Shown piece after piece: positions 57,831-64,000 of a stretch of DNA of 64,000 nt (the stretch's first letter is position 1; every line of letters starts with the position of its first letter). The notes under the pieces are model-generated. The model saw only the letters and a program-made list of their open reading frames with translations. It ran no database searches and was not told where the DNA came from. Source of the DNA: an uncultured Planktomarina sp. (GTDB lineage Bacteria > Pseudomonadota > Alphaproteobacteria > Rhodobacterales > Rhodobacteraceae). Both the position numbers and the translations under genes were made by a program. The DNA lies in assembly GCA_905182535.1 (NCBI GenBank), contig CAJJBZ010000002.1:113180-177179 (forward strand). Direction: 5' to 3'.

Positions 57831-58721
57831 TTATAGTGTTTGCCGCAGAGTATTTTCGCGCTTCCAAATTAATAAACCCGACCCAATAACGATAACCGTC
57901 CCCAAACCTGTCCAACCAGACGGAAGCGTATCAAAAACAAAATAACCAATGACTGTCGCATAGATAACTTGGGCGTACATAGTGGGGGCGAGCGTTGAGG
58001 CGTTTGCTAATAAATGAGCGCGGGTAGCAAGAATATGGCTAAAGGCTCCAAAGACACCAATAATAACGAGCACACAAAAACCCATATTTGTTTGCGGCCA
58101 ATACCAATTTTGTAAAGCAAACGGGGCTATTGCAAAGGTTGCAACTCCACTGGACCATAATTGACTAGTTGCGTTGTTATCCTGTCCAGCCAATAGCCGG
58201 GTTAAAATGAAGTAGCTAGATGCGCAAAACAATGCAGCGACAGATAAAATCATTGCCCAATGGAAATCCTCTCCCCAAGGCTGAATAATGATCAAAACCC
58301 CCAAGAAACCCACGAAAACGGCCGCAAACCTACGAAACCCAACTTTTTCACCAAGTATAAAGTAGCCAAGTACTGTTATCACCAGTGGCATAGCAAAAAA
58401 GATAGCTATCGTCGTAGTGATTGGAAGAAATTGCAGCGCCAAAAAATTAAATGTTGTACCTCCTAAAAGAGCTATTGCGCGGCTGAATTGCAGCTTCGGA
58501 TTATTAGACACAAATTGGTTCAAACCACCGCGAGGAATGAAAAGTAAAATTGAAACAAGGAACGCACCGCAGTATCTAGCAAAGATGACTTGTACTGCAG
58601 GCAGCCCGTATAGGATGAGCCATTTCGCAGAGCTATCTATTAAGGTGAACAGAAAAACCGCTAAAAACATTAAGATCACCGCGACTGTTGGCTTGTCCTC
58701 TCGTGCTGCCGCTAAGACCAT
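57831..58721 (-). CDS. EamA/DMT-superfamily transporter
   Basis: 296 residues, ten membrane segments in two EamA repeats (TVAVILMFLAVFLFTLIDSSAKWLI ... ITTTIAIFFAMPLVITVLGYFILGEKVG ... ANASTLAPTMYAQVIYATVIGYFVFDTLPS). Inner-membrane exporter/importer of small metabolites. Stand-alone; substrate unknown. Confidence 0.9.
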   Translation of the reverse strand: MVLAAAREDKPTVAVILMFLAVFLFTLIDSSAKWLILYGLPAVQVIFARYCGAFLVSILLFIPRGGLNQFVSNNPKLQFSRAIALLGGTTFNFLALQFLPITTTIAIFFAMPLVITVLGYFILGEKVGFRRFAAVFVGFLGVLIIIQPWGEDFHWAMILSVAALFCASSYFILTRLLAGQDNNATSQLWSSGVATFAIAPFALQNWYWPQTNMGFCVLVIIGVFGAFSHILATRAHLLANASTLAPTMYAQVIYATVIGYFVFDTLPSGWTGLGTVIVIGSGLLIWKRENTLRQTL

Positions 58722-58817
58722 TTTGTAACTTTTTGTTTTAAGATTTTCAGATTGGTTTTGCAGTTTTCTACTTCGGTAAAAAACGCGCTTAGATTTGCTA
58801 AAGTCATCGCAGTAACA

Positions 58818-59222
58818 TCATTCTGCTAAGCCTGAGTAATCCTCGTCAGACACCTTCTCCAGCCACTCGGCTACTCGTCCGTCCAACGCTTCCTGAATGG
58901 CTATATGGGCCATGCTGTTGCCAGCTGTCGCTCCATGCCAGTGTTCCTCTCCCGGCGGTATCCAGACGGTATCTCCGGCCTTAATAACCTGTGGCTGCTC
59001 ATTTCTAAGCCCAACAAGGCCAATGCCGCTCACCACGTGTAATGTCTGTCCTAGAGGGTGCGTATGCCAAGCTGTGCGTGCTCCCGGCTCAAACGCCACT
59101 TTCAACGCACGAACTCGCGCTGGCTCTGGAGCCTCAACGATAGGGTCCTGCCATACCGTGCCTGTGAACCAGTCGGAGGAGGCAAGTTTAGTTGGCCGTG
59201 ATCCGGCTTTCATGATTTCCAT
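58818..59222 (-). CDS. cupin-domain protein
   Basis: 134 residues, a single conserved beta-barrel. Motif 1 GARTAWHTHPLGQTLHVVSGIG (metal His-His-Gln/Glu region) and motif 2 VIKAGDTVWIPPGEEHWHGA are complete. It resembles the quercetinase/mandelonitrile-lyase-like cupins often found with oxidoreductases or transporters. Probably an Mn or Fe enzyme; reaction unknown. Confidence 0.88.
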   Translation of the reverse strand: MEIMKAGSRPTKLASSDWFTGTVWQDPIVEAPEPARVRALKVAFEPGARTAWHTHPLGQTLHVVSGIGLVGLRNEQPQVIKAGDTVWIPPGEEHWHGATAGNSMAHIAIQEALDGRVAEWLEKVSDEDYSGLAE

Positions 59223-59357
59223 AGACGTCTCCTTAACTGTTCTGGCGATTTAGCGATGTCAGATAAGGCCACGGTGATTGGAAATATACAAGGTTCACAT
59301 TTCAGACGCCATACCTCTAAACCGTTTGGACATATTACGCAGACGAAACAGATTTAC

Positions 59358-59452
59358 AAAGTGGTCCTGCGGCTAGGTTTCGCAGGCACCAAACCAATTT
59401 TTATATAATAATTACAATTACTTAAATGTGATTTGTGGTGCCCAGAAGAGGA
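59358..59452 (-). repeat. 95-base direct repeat ending in a tRNA-Leu 3' end, copy 1
   Basis: Matches 60843-60936 almost base for base. On the minus strand it reads the tRNA-Leu 3' end (TCCTCTTCTGGGCACCA), an AT-rich spacer, then a hairpin CCTGCG...CGCAGG. Adjacent bases (to about 59460) extend the tRNA match to GTTCGA plus one extra base. It looks like an integration-site remnant. Confidence 0.65.
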
Positions 59453-59500
59453 CGTCGAACTTTCTATAATTGTGTTTAATTACATATACTTATTTTAGTT

Positions 59501-60496
59501 CTAAAATATAAAAGCGGTCCCGAAAGCGGTCCTCTTAGATCGGAGGTGCACCAAGTGTTTCACGCTCCAGTGACTTGATTTCACTATGCTATCCAGTTTG
59601 GGCTTACTTTGAGCCATAATAACACCAACGGCCAGAATACAGGCGCCAATGGCTTGTAGCCAGTTCCAACCATAGCCAAATAATAACATAATCATCATTA
59701 CATAAAATGGTGCTGCATTAAGATGAAAAGAGGCTACGCCGATCCCAACCTGACCAACCCCACGGATCCACATCCATTGAGAGATCCCCAATGCACACCA
59801 AGCATAAATTAAAAGTAAAATAAAATCATTGTTTGTTGGCGTTGGAATTGTTGCGCCTGGTATTTTGAAAATGAGGGCACCAAAGAACACAAAAACGCAG
59901 AATCCTGTCATGCCAAGGGTTGTAACGGTGGTCCTTGCAAGTGGTGTCAATTCTGGAAATCCCTTGACCGTTGCTCGCGAACCCCAAGCAAAAAGTGAGG
60001 AGGCACACAAGCCGATCAAAAAACCCAACCCAATTTGAAAATCGCCGAATTGGATGCCAGAGGCAGTCAAACCGCCTAGTACGACAAGGGCTACGCCAGC
60101 CAAAAAGTTCAAAGTAAGGCGTTTGCCGTCAAAGGCCACCTCGAGCGCAACTGCACATATTGGCATTGTCGCGGCAGCCAGAGCGGCGGTCACTGCATTT
60201 GTCATAGATTGTGAAAGAAGCAGGAGCATTGAACCAATGCCAAAGCCAAAAAAACCAATCCAAAACCCTTTTATCCAAGGCAGTTGAGCCAGTGAACTGA
60301 CGCTCATCTTAAAGGCCATCAGTCCCACTAAAAACAGTAATCCTAATAAATTTCTTAAGGTGATAAGGGAAATTACGCCCCACGTTTCCAAAAGGCTATC
60401 TGCCGCTGGAAAGCCAAAAGAAAACAACCCTACTGCCACCATACAACTTAGGTTTCCGGAAGCCACAGAGGTCTGTGTTTTCAACTTATTAGGCAT
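59501..60496 (-). CDS. EamA/DMT-superfamily transporter
   Basis: 331 residues from ATG 60496 (MPNKLKTQTSVASGNLSCMVAVGLFSFGFPAADSLL). An upstream start at 60532 adds 12 residues without similarity. Ten membrane segments in two repeats (LTLNFLAGVALVVLGGLTASGIQFG; VGVASFHLNAAPFYVMMIMLLFGYGWNWLQAIGACILAVGVIMAQSK). The gene lies between two direct-repeat copies that end in tRNA-Leu 3' ends (59358-59452 and 60843-60936), so it may have come in with one integration event. Confidence 0.88.
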   Translation of the reverse strand: MPNKLKTQTSVASGNLSCMVAVGLFSFGFPAADSLLETWGVISLITLRNLLGLLFLVGLMAFKMSVSSLAQLPWIKGFWIGFFGFGIGSMLLLLSQSMTNAVTAALAAATMPICAVALEVAFDGKRLTLNFLAGVALVVLGGLTASGIQFGDFQIGLGFLIGLCASSLFAWGSRATVKGFPELTPLARTTVTTLGMTGFCVFVFFGALIFKIPGATIPTPTNNDFILLLIYAWCALGISQWMWIRGVGQVGIGVASFHLNAAPFYVMMIMLLFGYGWNWLQAIGACILAVGVIMAQSKPKLDSIVKSSHWSVKHLVHLRSKRTAFGTAFIF

Positions 60497-60568
60497 CAAA
60501 GAGTTAAACACGATTAAACACCAGTCCCTCATTAGATCGTAACTAAAGTATTTTTGGAAACTAATTAC

Positions 60569-60733
60569 GCGCTAGGATCAGATATTGATTTTGCAAGCGG
60601 CTATATACGTCACATTCTTGGCTTCATTGGGATCACAGATGTTACATTCATCGCTGCTGACAAACGCTTTAAGGATGATCAGGCATTAATCCATGCTGAT
60701 GCGGCAGTCGATGCGTTGATAGGTCAATTGTAA
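60569..60733 (+). pseudogene. C-terminal fragment of an FMN-dependent NADH-azoreductase-like gene
   Basis: The frame reads DIDFASGYIRHILGFIGITD, then VTFIAADKRFKDDQALIHAD, ending at a TAA at 60733. The YIRHILGFIGITDVTFI segment is the C-terminal signature of AzoR/AcpD flavodoxin-fold enzymes. The first three quarters are missing. The IS6-type end begins six bases after the stop. Confidence 0.65.
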
Positions 60734-60739
60734 ATTCAT

Positions 60740-60825
60740 GGTGCTGTCAGACAAAACCACTTGAGACGGGCAGGGCGACTTTGCAGCTTCTTTGGATAAC
60801 AAAACATTCCCCATTTTGTCACGAA
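60740..60825 (+). mobile_element. IS6-family left-end fragment
   Basis: Begins with GGTGCTGTCAGACAAAACCA and continues ACTTGAGACGGGCAGGGCGA, matching the ends at 26880 and 61623 (reverse). It reaches the codons for KHSPF of the transposase and stops. It is directly followed by the 95-base repeat. Confidence 0.6.
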
Positions 60826-60842
60826 TAACAAAGTGGTCCAGA

Positions 60843-60936
60843 AAGTGGTCCTGCGGCTAGGTTTCGCAGGCACCAAACCAATTTTTATATAATAATTACA
60901 AATACTTAACTGTGATTTGTGGTGCCCAGAAGAGGA
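60843..60936 (-). repeat. 95-base direct repeat ending in a tRNA-Leu 3' end, copy 2
   Basis: Same content as 59358-59452. The tRNA-Leu 3' end match is 60920-60936 (TGGTGCCCAGAAGAGGA on the plus strand). Beyond it the sequence diverges from copy 1. Confidence 0.65.
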
Positions 60937-61058
60937 TTGGCTCCGCCAGTAGGCACCAACGCTTAGCATTAACCTTACAAAACAAGGCTACTGTCTCATT
61001 CTGGTTCCTGCAACAGGCGTAATTTGGTCTACGGTTTGGTCTACGGCTGCTACCCCAT

Positions 61059-61480
61059 GCATGTGCCACCCCACCCCCTGGGGATGCCGTATATGAGCCT
61101 GACCCGAGATTGGTGACTGGAGTTCGTAAACTAGTAGTATCTGACTTAAGTGGCCGGACTTGACGGTTTCTACTGAGCAGAGTGCGGGGGCTGTTTGTGG
61201 ATGCTACTTCAACGAGGAAGGTGTCCCTTATTAATACCCCTTTCTCGTTAAAGAAGAGAGATAAGAGTGTAGTTAGTGTAGGTAGTGTAGGCAAATCGCA
61301 AAAGTCCCCGGAAATATCCCAGTAGAAAGTTTCCCAAAATGCCTACACAGACTACACTACCTACACTGATCTGGGCTTAGAACTGTAGGGCAGGCTTGAT
61401 ACCCTGCCATTGCATCCCACTCGAAGTACGGGACTGATAGACGCCGGTTAGTTTGTCCAAGGCTTTCTTGAAGGCGGTGG
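61059..61480 (+). repeat. ~0.4-kb direct repeat, copy B
   Basis: Same orientation and order as copy A at 41734-42136, with scattered differences and an extra GTGTAG-type unit. The minus strand of its end encodes AFKKALDKLTGVYQSRTSSG, then MQWQGIKPALQF and a stop. On that side it is cut by the IS6 fragment that follows. Confidence 0.75.
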
Positions 61481-61486
61481 TGGTGG

Positions 61487-61668
61487 GAAACAAACAGACA
61501 GCATTGCCGCCAAACGAATAACCTCCGGGCTGGTTTTAAAGTAGCGAAATGGGGAGTGTTTTATCATTAGAAAACGCTATAAAGTCGCTCGTCCGATCTC
61601 AAGTAGTTTTGTCTGACAGTACCCAAATTAGCCTTACCCGCTTCAAGCAAGTTTAATCTGACAGAGCC
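61487..61668 (-). mobile_element. IS6-family end fragment with truncated transposase N-terminus, nested ends
   Basis: Minus strand: outer end GGCTCTGTCAGATTAAACTT at 61668, a second end GGTACTGTCAGACAAAACTA at 61623, then KHSPFRYFKTSPEVIRLAAM and LSVC before truncation at about 61487. Two ends 45 bases apart suggest one IS copy inserted in, or recombined with, another. The transposase is incomplete. Confidence 0.7.
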
Positions 61669-61766
61669 TAGATAGATTTAAGCCTTACTCATACCTAGTT
61701 GTTCCATGGGATAATACTTTGATAGATGGTCTAAATTAACCATCTATCAGGAACTGGAGGTGAAAA

Positions 61767-63047
61767 TTAGTTAATGTCAGCTCGAATTTTAGCAGCGGTT
61801 GCATCAACATAAGTCAGTTCGACAGTTTGAAAGTCGCCGTATACAGTTTGTAGGAAAGCTTCAGGCTGACTTGGGCAAGGGATGTCTGAACCTAAAAAAT
61901 TAATTGTTGTGGTCGGTAGGATAATATCTATTGGCACGCCGTGCCATCCACTTTCCATAACCGGCATAGAGCCTTTAAGAAGCTGTCTTTCTAGAACACG
62001 TTGGCCTTTATTTGTGGCATGTCTGTACCCTACAAGATCGAGATGAATTTCGCCACGCATCCGGTTGCGTTCCCATCGGAGTGGCCAAGATTTTGGCTTG
62101 TCATAGGAAATCACTATAAAGCCTAATTTTTCAAATATATCAACATAATATCCGTCTTTATCACCGCGTGCAGATAGGGTGGCGCAGAGCTTATCCCAAG
62201 TCGTATCATCATCGAGCAAAACTGATATATCGATATCGTCTTCCCATGCGAGCATGGCGCCGTTTTCCCGGACAGCTCCTAAAAGTGTGCCACCATCAAT
62301 CCAATGAGTGGCATTAATGTCTCTTAGACAATCAGTCACAAACCTTCCTAGGTCTTCAAAATGCTCACGGCAACAAGGTGGGGTATTTAAACCAAGACGG
62401 TTTACGTAAAAGTTCAATGGACAGGGCAAAGAATTTTTTTTGCAACCAAGCCAGTTAACACCGCCGTTTGGTGATATATGCAATTCACTGATCGAGTGTT
62501 GTTTCGCAAAGTCTGCAATATTGCCATTTGCCTGTGTTTGCAAAACCAACAGGTCAAGTTTATTCAAGGGATATAATTTACGATTGGTACTTCTACAGCG
62601 AAGAAACCATGCCAATTCTATGGCAATTGCCGTTACCAACAATCCCAGCAGCTTTGGGTCTGGCAGCAGGTACCCAACAACAGTAGCAGCTGGGATTATC
62701 CACAACCCACTATATTCAGCGTATTTTGCCAAAAAATGAATCACTGGCCGAGGCTCAGAAGGCTTAAAGGCTAAGGCGGTTGCTGTAATGTTGGTGAACA
62801 AGTAGGCGATGAAACTAGCAGCCAGGATTAAAGATAACCAGCTAAACCCAGACTGCGAAAATGAGATTTGAATAACTGTGGTGAGCGCCAGCACTGTCGT
62901 CAGCAAAGACAATGAGATGGGCGGGGAATACCAATTCCGCCAATACCGCAACAAACGAACCAATGAAAGATAGGCTGTAAAATAAAGGCTTGCAGTGATT
63001 AACGCGCCGGTAAAATGACTACTGAAAAGAGTTGGTATCCCAATCAT
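61767..63047 (-). CDS. LicD-family phosphotransferase with an N-terminal membrane domain
   Basis: 426 residues. The first ~155 form about five membrane helices (LFSSHFTGALITASLYFTAYLSLV, LTTVLALTTVIQISF, LSLILAASFIAYLFTNITATALAF, YSGLWIIPAATVVGYLLP, LLGLLVTAIAIELAWFL). The C-terminal LicD domain begins near 250 with HWIDGGTLLGAVRENGAMLAWEDDIDISVLL, the nucleotidyltransferase-fold metal site (DD.D). LicD proteins transfer phosphocholine or similar groups from a CDP-alcohol to glycans. Overlaps the nucleotidyltransferase gene by four bases. The membrane fusion is unusual and suggests action at the inner membrane. Confidence 0.82.
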   Translation of the reverse strand: MIGIPTLFSSHFTGALITASLYFTAYLSLVRLLRYWRNWYSPPISLSLLTTVLALTTVIQISFSQSGFSWLSLILAASFIAYLFTNITATALAFKPSEPRPVIHFLAKYAEYSGLWIIPAATVVGYLLPDPKLLGLLVTAIAIELAWFLRCRSTNRKLYPLNKLDLLVLQTQANGNIADFAKQHSISELHISPNGGVNWLGCKKNSLPCPLNFYVNRLGLNTPPCCREHFEDLGRFVTDCLRDINATHWIDGGTLLGAVRENGAMLAWEDDIDISVLLDDDTTWDKLCATLSARGDKDGYYVDIFEKLGFIVISYDKPKSWPLRWERNRMRGEIHLDLVGYRHATNKGQRVLERQLLKGSMPVMESGWHGVPIDIILPTTTINFLGSDIPCPSQPEAFLQTVYGDFQTVELTYVDATAAKIRADIN

Positions 63048-63856
63048 GACGTCGACCTCAAACTCTGATCTTTATTCCTATCCAGTTGACTGATCAAAGC
63101 TCGATCTACGATTGCTTTGGAAATTTGGGGTAGTATCTCAGTTTTAGCACGCTCAACATCTTCGGCAAAATCGATTTCAATCCAAGGCAGGCCCGTAATG
63201 TCCTCAAAGGCAAACTTTCCGCGTGGTGATGTCAGCAAAACGTCACGGATTGTTTCTTCATAAGGCTCATGCCTACGACCCTGTCGCAGACTAAGATCGG
63301 CCTGAAGCATGATCTTAGTAGCAATTTCGGCAGAAAACTTGAAAAATCCGACAGACTCACCACAAAAATCTGAATCAGCAGTCAACCATTTACGAAACTC
63401 GATGATATCGCCTTCACGTATACATATTTTGACAGGCTCATCGCCAGGTTCAAAAGATCGGTCGATAAGTAAACAATTGGAATGTTGAGATTTGATGAGG
63501 CGCTCCAACAACCTTTCATCATATAGAATGTCGGCATCCATTAGAATAACGGGCTCGCCGCAACAGAACTCATCGCGAAGCAATGACAGCGTAATGATAT
63601 TCCCCTCTTCAAAGTCCTTATTGAACAAAGTTCGGACAAAACTTTCTGCTTCTAATCTCTCAATCTCATGCTGAATTTTATCATGTTGGAAACCTACACC
63701 AAGCACTAATTCGCTAATCCCCTGCGCCTTGAAGATATCAATGTGGCGCTCTAACAAGGATTTTCCGCCAAACTGCATTAAGACTTTCGGTCCAATTTCA
63801 GCACTTGTCTGCCCAAGCCGGCTACCAAGGCCAGCTGCTAACATAATGACTTTCAT
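63044..63856 (-). CDS. LicC-like sugar/choline-phosphate nucleotidyltransferase
   Basis: 270 residues of the NTP_transferase fold. VIMLAAGLGSRLG is the nucleotide loop, with GPKVLMQFGGKSLLERHIDIF, ILMDADILYDERLLE as the metal Asp site, and FNKDFEEGNIITLSLL, a LicC-like pocket segment. It probably makes a CDP-activated phospho-alcohol (phosphocholine, phosphoethanolamine or a phosphonate analogue) for the adjacent LicD protein. A hexose-1-phosphate substrate cannot be excluded. The remaining 144 bases to the window end show no gene. Confidence 0.82.
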   Translation of the reverse strand: MKVIMLAAGLGSRLGQTSAEIGPKVLMQFGGKSLLERHIDIFKAQGISELVLGVGFQHDKIQHEIERLEAESFVRTLFNKDFEEGNIITLSLLRDEFCCGEPVILMDADILYDERLLERLIKSQHSNCLLIDRSFEPGDEPVKICIREGDIIEFRKWLTADSDFCGESVGFFKFSAEIATKIMLQADLSLRQGRRHEPYEETIRDVLLTSPRGKFAFEDITGLPWIEIDFAEDVERAKTEILPQISKAIVDRALISQLDRNKDQSLRSTS

Positions 63857-64000
63857 AGTTATTCCCCTAGATTAGCATCATCAAAATCCGAACACCTTGG
63901 TTTAGAGGAACAAATTCGGTTACGACGGCCAGTCATCTTAGCACTAAAGACTACTAAAATATTGCACTAAATATTTAATCTGGATTCATAGTCAGAAGGC

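Noticed and set aside
1..64000. CRISPR array, complete tRNA or rRNA genes, tyrosine integrase
   Set aside because: Looked for regularly spaced repeats, full cloverleaf tRNAs and integrase motifs; none found. Only tRNA-Leu 3' fragments are present.

Overview
The window looks like chromosomal DNA of a heterotrophic, probably marine alphaproteobacterium. That is an inference from gene content: a pyrrolysine-free MttB-family gene, a rhizobial-type rhamnose locus (rhaD-I-R-K divergent from rhaS-T-P-Q-U), several ABC and DMT importers, glutathione-dependent enzymes, and moderate GC with AT-rich intergenic DNA. Candidates such as SAR116-like or Rhodobacterales lineages fit, but no rRNA or marker gene is present to decide.

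Layout. 1-9.8 kb: a catabolic unit with a transthyretin/HIUase-like protein, a ThDP-dependent enzyme and an FMN alpha-hydroxy-acid dehydrogenase, a LysR regulator, and a divergent peptide/opine-type ABC importer. 9.8-15.4 kb: a CocE-type hydrolase, then an overlapping operon mttB-like / ketopantoate-reductase-like / FAH-family. 15.4-26.9 kb: an IS6-family remnant, a serine beta-lactamase-family gene, an inverse-autotransporter barrel with an adjacent secreted protein, a phenol-hydroxylase-like monooxygenase, a ProX-type tRNA editing protein, a creatininase-family gene and an APH-kinase/TIM-barrel pair. 27.5-32.9 kb: a compact, intact operon (rhodanese, GST, VOC, acyl-CoA synthetase, HCCA-isomerase-like, GST, SDR) that looks like a glutathione- and CoA-dependent catabolic module.

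33-44.3 kb is accessory DNA. It holds a MORN-ClpP-like protein, an OMP barrel, a nuclease, tiny ORFs, a family-A-polymerase-like mobile-element protein, an MFS gene between inverted repeats, and gene fragments. 44.3-55.0 kb is the complete L-rhamnose locus, which ends directly against a 5'-truncated vapE-like primase/helicase fragment. 55.7-60.5 kb holds an MFS transporter with its MarR regulator, two DMT transporters and a cupin. 60.5-61.7 kb is a pile-up of an azoreductase fragment, IS6 ends, tRNA-Leu 3'-end copies and one copy of a ~0.4-kb direct repeat whose other copy lies at 41.7 kb. 61.8-63.9 kb encodes a LicC-like nucleotidyltransferase and a membrane-anchored LicD-like transferase, which probably add a phospho-alcohol group to a surface glycan.

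Two themes run through the window. First, about sixteen genes carry single-base frameshifts, usually with both halves otherwise well preserved. These may be consensus errors or recent decay, so such genes are listed once over their whole span as pseudogene, with the shift placed. Second, the accessory stretches are littered with IS6-family ends, repeated gene 3' ends and tRNA-Leu 3' ends, which suggests repeated integration and loss of islands.
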